The notes under the pieces are model-generated. The model was given only the letters and a program-made list of their open reading frames with translations. It was not told where the DNA came from and made no database searches. Shown here in pieces: positions 33,144-40,398 of a stretch of DNA of 64,000 nt; position 1 is the stretch's first letter, and the number at the start of each line of letters is the position of its first letter. Made by a program: the position numbers and the translations under genes. This DNA is from Oscillospiraceae bacterium (GTDB taxonomy: Bacteria; Bacillota; Clostridia; Lachnospirales; Lachnospiraceae), in assembly GCA_021771715.1 (NCBI GenBank), contig JAETOO010000009.1, forward strand, positions 1-64,000. The letters run 5' to 3'.

Positions 33144-34328
33144 TCAGGCGGGGTGGCAGAGGAAGAGGCCGGCGGCTTTGGTGATGTGGAAGCCGTGGCG
33201 GGTGCGGTGCTCGGTGAAGGTGCGGAAGTCCTTGTAGCGCTCGAGCAGGAGCTGGTTCTGGTTGCCGTGGCAGGAGAGGATGTACTCGATCAGCGGCTCG
33301 GCGCGGTCGAGCTCGATGGCGTCCTCGTAGCATAGGCAGCGCACCGGGGCAAAGTAGGGGGCGAGCAGGGAGGCTCCGTTTTCGAGGCCGAAGTGCTCGT
33401 ACAGCTTTTCGGCCGAGAGGACGATGCGACTGTCAAATTCCTGCACCAGGCTGCTGATCTCGCGCATGTGGGATGCCCCGTAGGTGCTGCAGAGAAATAC
33501 GCCATCCGGCCGCAGGACGCGCCGGACCTCCCGGAATACACGGTCGAGGTCGCTGCAGTAGAACAGGACATGGTTCGCGATGACCAGGTCAAAGGAAGCG
33601 TCCGCGTACGGGATCGAGTGGCAGTCGAAGGCGGCGAAGGAAAAGCGGGGATCCTGCCCGCCGATGGTGCGGCGCGCGTCCCTCAGCATGCCGTCGGAGA
33701 TATCAGAGAGCGTGACAGAGATCCGGTCGGGAAGCCTGGACATGTTCTCCGCCCAGAGGGCTCCGTTGCCGCAGCCGAGCTCGAGCACCTGCATGCCGGG
33801 GCGGATCTGGCACTGCTCGTAGATCCACGGGAACCAGCCCTGGCGGTTCACCGAGTAATCGCGGTGCAGGCGGATGCGGGCCGAAATGTTCGTGGCGTCC
33901 TGGTATTGGGTCCGCAGGCTTTTCTCCATGCCGGTCAGGTGGATCAGGTCGAGCATCTGGCTCCAGTCGATCCCTTCCTGCTTCCCGATCGCGTCGACGG
34001 TATTCTCGATGGCGTGCTCGACGAGCTGCAGCTGCTCGATACGGTCCTGCACGAGCTTTTTCTGCATTTTCAGGGAGCTGAGCATGAAATGGTAGTCGGT
34101 ATCGCTGATCGTCATCTCGCGGATGTCGTCGAGCGAGAAGCCGAGGTACTTGAGCAGCAGAATCTGCTGCAGCCGCGCAAAGTCCGAATCCGTGTAAAAG
34201 CGCGCGCCGGACTCGTTGACGTAGGAGGGCTTCAGGACATTCTGCTTGTCATAAAACCGGATCGTCCGCACCGAGACATTTGCCATACGCGCGAACTGGC
34301 CGGAGGAGTAGTAGCCGGGTAACTTCAT
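33144..34328 (-). CDS. MerR-type regulator fused to a SAM methyltransferase
   Basis: A 394-residue two-domain protein. Residues 1-120 are a MerR DNA-binding domain (YYSSGQFARMANVSVRTIRF, YDKQNVLKPSYVNE) with its dimer helix. Residues about 150-330 are a class I methyltransferase with motif I VLELGCGNGALW, FAAFDCHSIPYADASFD and LIANHVLFYCSDLDRVFREV. SAM or a methylated substrate may be the effector, or the protein may link methylation to transcription. The ATG at 34328 follows GAGAGG. Divergent from trxA. Confidence 0.9.
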   Translation of the reverse strand: MKLPGYYSSGQFARMANVSVRTIRFYDKQNVLKPSYVNESGARFYTDSDFARLQQILLLKYLGFSLDDIREMTISDTDYHFMLSSLKMQKKLVQDRIEQLQLVEHAIENTVDAIGKQEGIDWSQMLDLIHLTGMEKSLRTQYQDATNISARIRLHRDYSVNRQGWFPWIYEQCQIRPGMQVLELGCGNGALWAENMSRLPDRISVTLSDISDGMLRDARRTIGGQDPRFSFAAFDCHSIPYADASFDLVIANHVLFYCSDLDRVFREVRRVLRPDGVFLCSTYGASHMREISSLVQEFDSRIVLSAEKLYEHFGLENGASLLAPYFAPVRCLCYEDAIELDRAEPLIEYILSCHGNQNQLLLERYKDFRTFTEHRTRHGFHITKAAGLFLCHPA

Positions 34329-34462
34329 GAATCGAACCTCTCTTCCAGGACAAACTGGTATATTTATGCGCTGTATCACTTCGACGTTTGCCCCTCATTC
34401 GAGACAAATCTGCCGCAAACTGTGAAGCACATCTCACGGAAAGCCTTTTTCAAACACGCTCT

Positions 34463-34491
34463 AGTATACCGAATTTCTGCGAAGAAAGCAA
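34463..34491 (-). promoter_or_regulatory. Predicted promoter of the MerR-methyltransferase gene
   Basis: On the minus strand TTGCTT (34491-34486) and TATACT (34468-34463) are 17 bp apart. It lies back to back with the trxA promoter, so one regulator could act on both. Confidence 0.6.
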
Positions 34492-34504
34492 TCGGTACTC
34501 ATGG

Positions 34505-34532
34505 TTGACTTTCTCCCAAAATCCATTACAAT
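34505..34532 (+). promoter_or_regulatory. Predicted promoter of trxA
   Basis: TTGACT (34505-34510) and TACAAT (34527-34532) with a 16-bp spacer, about 46 bp before the ATG. Confidence 0.55.
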
Positions 34533-34578
34533 AGGAAGAGAAACGTTTTGTGTGAGAGAAACGGAAAGGAGTGCTGTC

Positions 34579-34890
34579 ATGGCTGTTACAGTAGTGAATC
34601 GTGACAATTTCGAAGAGAAGGTTTTGAAGTCCCAAAAGCCGGTGCTGCTTGATTTCTGGGCCGTCTGGTGCGGGCCGTGCAAGATGCTCTCGCCGATCGT
34701 GGATGAGATTGGCGAGGAGCACCCGGAGATCGTGGTGGGAAAGGTCAACGTGGATGAGGAGCCGGAGCTGGCGGACCGCTTCGGCGTGACCGCGATCCCG
34801 ATGCTCGTGCTGGTAAAAGAGGGAAAGGTCGCGAAGACGGTGGTAGGCTACCGGCCGAAGGAGCAGGCGGTCGCGGAGCTGCTCGGCTGA
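34579..34890 (+). CDS. trxA: Thioredoxin
   Basis: The 103-residue protein has the classic active site FWAVWCGPCKM and the cis-proline segment AIPMLVLVKEG. Start at the ATG after GAAAGGAG; the upstream in-frame ATG at 34501 overlaps the promoter. The next gene encodes a ferredoxin-thioredoxin-reductase-like protein, suggesting that reduction may be ferredoxin-driven rather than NADPH-driven. Confidence 0.95.
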   Translation: MAVTVVNRDNFEEKVLKSQKPVLLDFWAVWCGPCKMLSPIVDEIGEEHPEIVVGKVNVDEEPELADRFGVTAIPMLVLVKEGKVAKTVVGYRPKEQAVAELLG

Positions 34891-34902
34891 GCTGCCGCTG
34901 CC

Positions 34903-34970
34903 GTTTGACCATGCATGAAAATGGAAAGACGGACCGTGCAGGCTTGCCTGTATGGCGTCCTGGCTGATCT
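34903..34970 (+). repeat. Dispersed intergenic repeat, copy D
   Basis: CATGCATGAAAATGGAAAGA followed by CGGACCGTGCAGGCTTGCC and GGCGTCCTGGCTGA; same family as the copies at 6, 17262 and 19122. It separates trxA from the next gene. Confidence 0.65.
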
Positions 34971-34991
34971 GAATGGAGGGGAGGCTGAACT

Positions 34992-35189
34992 ATGAAGGTG
35001 CGTCTGAATGAGAATCCGGAGATCGTTCAATCGATCAGGGAGGGATTGAAGGCAAAGAACGGGTACTGCCCCTGCCGCAGGGAGATTTCAGCGGACACAA
35101 AGTGCATGTGCAGGGAGTTCCGCGAGCAGATCGCGGATCCCGATTTTGAGGGCTACTGCCACTGTCTGCTATACTACAAAGAAAAATGA
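34992..35189 (+). CDS. Ferredoxin-thioredoxin reductase catalytic-subunit-like protein
   Basis: A 65-residue protein with three paired-cysteine motifs: CPC (26-28), CMC (38-40) and CHC (56-58). These six cysteines match the set used by the plant-type ferredoxin:thioredoxin reductase beta chain (4Fe-4S cluster plus active disulfide), although the spacing here (9 and 15 residues) differs from the plant pattern. GGAGGGGAGG precedes the ATG. It follows trxA by 101 bp. A role in reducing that thioredoxin is inferred from context and motif only. Confidence 0.82.
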   Translation: MKVRLNENPEIVQSIREGLKAKNGYCPCRREISADTKCMCREFREQIADPDFEGYCHCLLYYKEK

Positions 35190-35281
35190 GCGTACAAAGG
35201 ATGCCTGGCGGCGAAGTGGCCGTGCGGGCATTTCTTTTCTATAAAAGAAGAGGGAAAGAAGTTAAGATTTTATAAAGTCTA

Positions 35282-35309
35282 TTGACTTTTTGGAATAAGA
35301 TGGTAAGAT
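35282..35309 (+). promoter_or_regulatory. Predicted promoter of citrate synthase
   Basis: TTGACT (35282-35287), 16-bp spacer, TAAGAT (35304-35309), about 60 bp before the ATG. Confidence 0.5.
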
Positions 35310-35371
35310 GAGAAAAACTCGCAGTGCGAGATAATGGAACCCGAAGGCCCGGCAACAGGAGGAGGTCAAAT

Positions 35372-36718
35372 ATGAATATGAATGAATATGTAAAAGCACA
35401 TGCGGCGCAGTGTGCCAGTGTGGATCAGATTGACAAGGATCTGTATCTGCAGTACGGGGTAAAGCGCGGCCTGCGCGATCTGAACGGACAAGGTGTGCTG
35501 ACTGGCCTGACCAATATTTCCAGCATCGTCGCATTTGAGGAGAAGGATGGGAAGCGGGTTCCGTGTGACGGCAAGCTCTGGTATCGCGGCTACAACGTGG
35601 AGGATCTGATCCGTGGCAGCGGAGACGGACTGTTCGGATTCGAGGAGACGGCGTATCTGCTGCTGTTCGGAGAGCTGCCGTCGACCGGAGACATGGAGGA
35701 GTTCAAGCAGGTGCTGGCCGAGTGCCGCGATCTGCCGACGAATTTTACGAGGGATGTCATCATGAAGGCGCCGAGCGTCGACATCATGAACTCGATGACG
35801 AAGAGCGTGCTGACGCTTGCGTCGTACGACAAGCAGGCGACGGTATTGGATCTGGACAATGTGTTGCGCCAGTCGATTATGCTGATCAGCATTTTCTCTC
35901 TGCTGGCGGTGTACGGCTACCACGCGTACAACCACTATGAGAAGGACGGGAGCATGTACATCCACCGGCCCGACCCGGCGCTCTCGACCGCGGAGAATTT
36001 CCTGCGCATGCTGCGCCCGGACACGCAGTTCAATCATCTCGAGGCGAAGGCGCTCGAGGTGGCGCTGATCCTGCACATGGAGCACGGCGGAGGAAATAAC
36101 TCGACCTTTACGACGCGTGTGGTGACCTCGTCCGGATCTGACACGTACTCCGCGATTGCGGCGGCGCTCTCGTCCCTGAAGGGGCCAAAGCACGGCGGGG
36201 CGAACCTGATGGTCATGAAGATGATGGACGATATCCGGGCAAATGTGAAGGATCACAGGGATGACGAGGAGATCGAGCACTATCTGGCGAAGATTCTGAA
36301 CAAGGAGGCCTTTGACCGGAAGGGGCTGATCTACGGAATGGGGCACGCCGTCTACTCCGTGTCGGACCCGCGTGAGCGCGTGCTGAAGCGGTTCGTCGAG
36401 CGGCTGGCGGTGCAGAAGCAGCGGGAGGACGATATGGGGCTGTACGAGCGGATTGAGCGGATTGCGCCGCTGCTGATTGCGAAGCAGCGCAAGATGTACA
36501 AGGGAGTCAGCCCGAATGTCGACTTCTACAGCGGCTTTGTCTATGACATGCTGGGGATTCCGGTCGAGCTGTACACGCCGCTGTTCGCCATCGCGCGGAT
36601 CGCGGGCTGGAGCGCGCACCGGATGGAGGAGCTCGTGAGCATGGACAAGATTATCCGTCCGGCGTACAAGAGCCTGATGGTCCAGAGGGAGTACGTGCCA
36701 AGAGACAGGAGGGAGTGA
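35372..36718 (+). CDS. gltA: Citrate synthase
   Basis: Condenses acetyl-CoA and oxaloacetate to citrate. The 448-residue product has conserved histidine segments LHMEHGGGNNSTFTTRVV and GMGHAVYSVSDPRERV, the Asp/Arg region NVDFYSGFVYDMLGIP, and a normal C-terminus (MDKIIRPAYK). AGGAGGAGGT lies 6 nt before the ATG. No aconitase or isocitrate dehydrogenase is adjacent; a MarR regulator starts 1 bp after the stop. Confidence 0.94.
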   Translation: MNMNEYVKAHAAQCASVDQIDKDLYLQYGVKRGLRDLNGQGVLTGLTNISSIVAFEEKDGKRVPCDGKLWYRGYNVEDLIRGSGDGLFGFEETAYLLLFGELPSTGDMEEFKQVLAECRDLPTNFTRDVIMKAPSVDIMNSMTKSVLTLASYDKQATVLDLDNVLRQSIMLISIFSLLAVYGYHAYNHYEKDGSMYIHRPDPALSTAENFLRMLRPDTQFNHLEAKALEVALILHMEHGGGNNSTFTTRVVTSSGSDTYSAIAAALSSLKGPKHGGANLMVMKMMDDIRANVKDHRDDEEIEHYLAKILNKEAFDRKGLIYGMGHAVYSVSDPRERVLKRFVERLAVQKQREDDMGLYERIERIAPLLIAKQRKMYKGVSPNVDFYSGFVYDMLGIPVELYTPLFAIARIAGWSAHRMEELVSMDKIIRPAYKSLMVQREYVPRDRRE

Positions 36719-36719
36719 C

Positions 36720-37175
36720 ATGTCGACAGCTTCGAGGGAAGAGAGAGTCGAAGCGGAAGCGTCCCCCGACGCGATCAGCGAGGAGCTGTACACGCTGTTC
36801 GCGGGGCTCGGCAGGCGCAGGGAGCAGAAGGTGACGACGGCGAGCGCGAGCGGCGAGGAGGGATTGCTGCACTATCTGGCGTATCAGAGAGATGGCGTGA
36901 CACCCGGATTTCTGAAGGATCAGCTGGGAGTCGGCTCGGGCCGGATGGCAGATATTCTGCGCCGGCTTGAGGAGAAGCAGCTGATCATCCGGGACGAGGA
37001 CCCCAAGGACAGCCGCCGCGTGATCGTACATATCACGGCGCAGGGCCGGGACCAGGCGGTCTGGATGAATCAGCGCGTCCTGGCGTGGTATGGGAAGCTG
37101 AGGCGGTATCTGGGGGAGGAGGACAGCCGTGAGCTGATCCGCATCCTGAGAAAACTCGGAGAGTTTCATGGGTAA
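36720..37175 (+). CDS. MarR-family transcriptional regulator
   Basis: A 151-residue winged helix protein: LLHYLAYQRDGVTPGFLKDQ, RMADILRRLEEKQLIIRDED and KDSRRVIVHITAQG make up the MarR DNA-binding domain and wing. It begins 1 bp after citrate synthase, so it is probably co-transcribed. Effector and targets unknown. A terminator follows. Confidence 0.9.
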   Translation: MSTASREERVEAEASPDAISEELYTLFAGLGRRREQKVTTASASGEEGLLHYLAYQRDGVTPGFLKDQLGVGSGRMADILRRLEEKQLIIRDEDPKDSRRVIVHITAQGRDQAVWMNQRVLAWYGKLRRYLGEEDSRELIRILRKLGEFHG

Positions 37176-37187
37176 TAGGAAAAGAAA

Positions 37188-37246
37188 AAGACCTCAGGAG
37201 AGGCTTCGCAGAGATAACTGCAGGTTCTTTTCTGAGGTCTTCTTGT
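37188..37246 (+). terminator. Terminator between marR and the ABC importer genes
   Basis: AAGACCTCAG (37188-37197) pairs with CTGAGGTCTT (37232-37241) followed by CTTGT; A-rich on the other side, so it may serve the convergent ABC operon too. Confidence 0.65.
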
Positions 37247-37265
37247 GTCATAAGAGTTGTTGTAT

Positions 37266-38060
37266 TTAGCCGAGCAGCGCCTGGTCGTTGGAGAACTCCT
37301 CGCCGCTGGCCTTCTCGAACTGGTCGAGCAGGTTCTGGACGGTCAGCTTTTTCTTGTCCTCGCCGCGGATATCGAGGATGATCCGGCCCTCGCTCATCAT
37401 GATGAGGCGGTTGCCGTGCGCGATGGCATCGCGCATGTTGTGGGTGATCATCAGCGTGGTCAGGTGATCGCGGTTCACGATCTGGTCGGTGATCTCGAGC
37501 ACCTTTGCGGCGGTCTTCGGGTCTAGTGCGGCTGTGTGCTCGTCGAGCAGCAGCAGCTTCGGCTTTTTCAGTGTGGCCATGAGCAGCGTCAGCGCCTGGC
37601 GCTGTCCGCCGGAGAGGAGGCCGACCTTTGAGGTCATGCGCGTCTCCAGCCCCAGGTTGAGCGTTTCGAGCAGCGTCTGGTACTGTTCGCGCTCCTGGCG
37701 GGTGATTCCGCGGCGCAGGGAGCGCAGCTTTCCACGCCGGCTGGCGAGCGCGAGGTTCTCCTGGATTTCCATCGTGGCGGCTGTGCCGGTCATGGGATCC
37801 TGGAAGACGCGGCCGAGGTAGACGGCGCGCTTGTGCTCCGGCAGCTTTGTCACGTCCTTGCCGTCGATCAGGATCTTTCCCTCGTCGACGAACCAGGTGC
37901 CTGCCACCGCGTTCAGCATGGTGGATTTGCCGGCTCCGTTTCCGCCGATGACGGTGACAAAATCGCCGTCCTCCAGGGAGAGCGAGATGCCCTTCAGGGC
38001 CGCTTTCTCGTTGATGGTGCCCGGATTAAAGGTTTTATAGATGGTTTGTAATTCAAGCAT
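37266..38060 (-). CDS. ABC transporter ATP-binding protein (TrpXYZ-type importer)
   Basis: A 264-residue nucleotide-binding domain: Walker A GGNGAGKST, signature LLSGGQRQALT, Walker B LLLLDEHTAALD, H-loop MITHNMRD. Third gene of a substrate-binding protein, permease, ATPase operon. It overlaps the permease end by 8 bp. Family members pair with the ABC_sub_bind proteins implicated in aromatic amino acid uptake; the substrate here is not shown. Confidence 0.93.
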   Translation of the reverse strand: MLELQTIYKTFNPGTINEKAALKGISLSLEDGDFVTVIGGNGAGKSTMLNAVAGTWFVDEGKILIDGKDVTKLPEHKRAVYLGRVFQDPMTGTAATMEIQENLALASRRGKLRSLRRGITRQEREQYQTLLETLNLGLETRMTSKVGLLSGGQRQALTLLMATLKKPKLLLLDEHTAALDPKTAAKVLEITDQIVNRDHLTTLMITHNMRDAIAHGNRLIMMSEGRIILDIRGEDKKKLTVQNLLDQFEKASGEEFSNDQALLG

Positions 38061-38979
38061 TTGTGTTCCCTCCCCGCTTTACAGGCTTTGAAACGTATTT
38101 TCCCTTCCAGTACGGGATTGCAAGGAAAACAGCGACGACGAGTGCGGAGAGCAGCTTCAGCAGATCCGTGTCAATGCCAAGCCAGATGACGGTCTGGAGT
38201 ACGAGGTAGTACAGGATCGAGCCGAGAGCGACCGCCAGAAGGCGCAGCGCGAAGTTGCGGAAGATTTTGCCGAAAATCGCCTCGCCGATGATCACGGCTG
38301 CCAGTCCGATCACGATCGCTCCTCTCCCCATGTTGACATCCGCGAAGCCCTGATACTGTGCGAGCAGGGCGCTTGAGAGTGCGACGAGTCCGTTCGAGAG
38401 CATCAGGCCGAGCACCGTGTTGAAATTGGTGTTGATGCCCTGCGCGCGGGACATGCTGCTATTGCAGCCGGTCGCGCGGATCGCGCAGCCGAGCTCGGTG
38501 CCAAAGAACCAGTACAGGATCGCGATCAGGGCGATGATGAACAGGGCTACGAGGAAGATCGTGTTCTGGTAGAACGGCACGCCCTTGATGTAGCGGAGAG
38601 AAACCAGAAGGTCAAATTTGCTGACATTGATTGCCTGGTTTGCTTTTCCCATGATTTTCAGGTTGACAGAGTAGAGCGAAAGCTGGGTCAGGATGCCGGA
38701 CAGAATCGCCGGAATCCCCATAAAGGTGTGAAAGATGCCGGTGGCGAGTCCGGCGAGCATGCCGGCTGCGGTGGCGGCCAGAAGAGACGGCCACACGCCA
38801 AAGCCCGCCTGCATCATCATGATGCATACGGCTCCGCCCGTGCACATGGTGCCGTCGACGGTCAGATCGGCGACATCAAGAATGCGAAAGGTCAGGTACA
38901 CGCCGATCGCCATAATGCCCCAGATCAGTCCCTGTGCGACGGCTCCGGGCAATGCGTTAATCAGGTTCATGATTTCCAT
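38053..38979 (-). CDS. ABC transporter permease (TrpXYZ-type importer)
   Basis: A 308-residue integral membrane protein with about eight or nine hydrophobic segments, of the branched-chain amino acid permease type (GLIWGIMAIGVYLTFRILDV, LTVDGTMCTGGAV, NTVLGLMLSNGLVALSSALL). Start at 38979 after GGGAGGAACC; the upstream extension is basic and not conserved in appearance. The 210-bp gap to the binding-protein gene contains an AGGAGGG/CCCTCCT hairpin that may reduce downstream expression. Confidence 0.92.
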   Translation of the reverse strand: MEIMNLINALPGAVAQGLIWGIMAIGVYLTFRILDVADLTVDGTMCTGGAVCIMMMQAGFGVWPSLLAATAAGMLAGLATGIFHTFMGIPAILSGILTQLSLYSVNLKIMGKANQAINVSKFDLLVSLRYIKGVPFYQNTIFLVALFIIALIAILYWFFGTELGCAIRATGCNSSMSRAQGINTNFNTVLGLMLSNGLVALSSALLAQYQGFADVNMGRGAIVIGLAAVIIGEAIFGKIFRNFALRLLAVALGSILYYLVLQTVIWLGIDTDLLKLLSALVVAVFLAIPYWKGKYVSKPVKRGGNTNA

Positions 38980-39190
38980 AAATAGGTTCCTCCCGGTCAC
39001 ATCGGAAATTCGGACGAAACGCTTTGCCGGCCGATGAAACAATGCTCCTCAGTGACCATCTGTAAATGACGTCAGAAAGCCGGAAACGAAAGGAGGGTGC
39101 TGCCCTCCTCTCATTCTCGGCCTCAGAAAACAATATGATTCTAATGAATAGCTGCAGCATCATCCATTCGTTCAGATGCCATCGACACAC

Positions 39191-40210
39191 TTACTCGGTA
39201 ACTGCCTCGGTTTCCGCCTCAACAGCCTCAGTCTCAGCTTCCGCCTCCTCTGCACCGATTGCCACGTAGTCCTCCGGAACGGTGATGCCAAGCTCTGCGC
39301 AGATATCCGCATTGTACTTCTTCGTGAACTGCGGAGCGTACTCGATCGGCATCGCAGCGATGTCCTCGCCGTCCGCAAGGATTCTGCCTGCCATATCGCC
39401 GGTCGCATAACCGAGGTCATAGTAGCTGATAGAGAGCGTCGCGACGCCGCAGCCGGCGCAGATGCCCTCCTCGCCTGCGATCACCGGAATCTGTGCCGGA
39501 AGGCAGATGTTGTTGATGATCTCTGTGTTGGATGCCGCAGTGTTGTCGGTCGGCACGTAGATGACATCGCACTCGGAGGAAGCGGTGGTCACTACGGAAG
39601 AGAGATCGTTGGAGTCTGAGAATGCATAGTACTCACAGGTGTAGCCGAGCTCCTCGAGCGCAGCCTTCACGGTATCTACCTGGTACTGGGAATTTGCCTC
39701 AGCGGAGCAGTACAGGAGTCCGACGTTCTTCGCATCCGGGAACAGCTCGTTCAGCATTGCAGCCTGCTCGTCGAGCGGAGCGAGGTCAGAGGTGCCGGAC
39801 ACATTTCCGCCCACCGTGCCGTCGAAGCCGTCGATGTCGAGCGCCACGCCGTACTCTGTGACGGATGTGCCGAGAACCGGGATCGCGTCGGTGCCGGCCA
39901 CTGCCGCCTGCAGAGCCGGGGTCGCGTTCGCGAGAATCAGATCCACATTGTTCGACACGAAGCTGTTGATGATGGTCGAGCATGTATTGGAATCGCCCTG
40001 TGCGTTCTGCTCGTCAAAGGTCACTGCATCCCCGAGCTTGTCGGTCAGTGCATCCTTGAAGCCCTGAGTGGCAGCGTCGAGCGCGTCGTGCTGTACGAGC
40101 TGGCAGATACCTACCGTGTAAGTCTGAGTCTCCTCAGCGCTGACGCCTGTCACCGTCACAGCGGTGAGGGCCGCGGCCGCGAGAACTGTAGAAATCATTT
40201 TCTTTTTCAT
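39191..40210 (-). CDS. ABC transporter substrate-binding protein (PF04392 type)
   Basis: A 339-residue exported protein with signal peptide KKKMISTVLAAAALTAVTVT and probable cleavage after VSA. The mature part has the ABC_sub_bind pattern (TYTVGICQLVQHDALDAATQ, VDLILANATPALQAA, DVIYVPTDNTAAS, GYATGDMAG). No lipobox cysteine is present, which is unusual for a Firmicutes binding protein. The C-terminus is an acidic tail with two EAETEAV units. GAGGAGG precedes the ATG. Confidence 0.92.
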   Translation of the reverse strand: MKKKMISTVLAAAALTAVTVTGVSAEETQTYTVGICQLVQHDALDAATQGFKDALTDKLGDAVTFDEQNAQGDSNTCSTIINSFVSNNVDLILANATPALQAAVAGTDAIPVLGTSVTEYGVALDIDGFDGTVGGNVSGTSDLAPLDEQAAMLNELFPDAKNVGLLYCSAEANSQYQVDTVKAALEELGYTCEYYAFSDSNDLSSVVTTASSECDVIYVPTDNTAASNTEIINNICLPAQIPVIAGEEGICAGCGVATLSISYYDLGYATGDMAGRILADGEDIAAMPIEYAPQFTKKYNADICAELGITVPEDYVAIGAEEAEAETEAVEAETEAVTE

Positions 40211-40253
40211 AAAATCGTACCTCCTCAGAATATGTAAAATAAATTCTTTGAAG

Positions 40254-40282
40254 ATTATAATGCGTTAAAGCACAGAAGTCAA
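40254..40282 (-). promoter_or_regulatory. Predicted promoter of the ABC importer operon
   Basis: On the minus strand TTGACT (40282-40277), 17-bp spacer, TATAAT (40259-40254), about 45 bp before the binding-protein ATG. Confidence 0.75.
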
Positions 40283-40330
40283 GATAAAGTTCGCGATGGT
40301 AAAAAAAAGGAAGAAAAAACCCAAAAAAAG

Positions 40331-40359
40331 TTGTGCTTGATGCACGGACATTGTAAAAT
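40331..40359 (+). promoter_or_regulatory. Predicted promoter of the GH20 gene
   Basis: TTGTGC (40331-40336), 17-bp spacer, TAAAAT (40354-40359), 40 bp before the ATG. A GTGC-N5-GCAC repeat overlaps the -35 region. Confidence 0.5.
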
Positions 40360-40398
40360 GAGAGCAGGACGATACGAGACGAATGGGAGGGATTTCGG

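Noticed and set aside
34501..34578. Upstream in-frame start for thioredoxin
   Set aside because: It overlaps the predicted promoter and adds 26 residues not found in the 103-residue family size; a good ribosome site precedes 34579.
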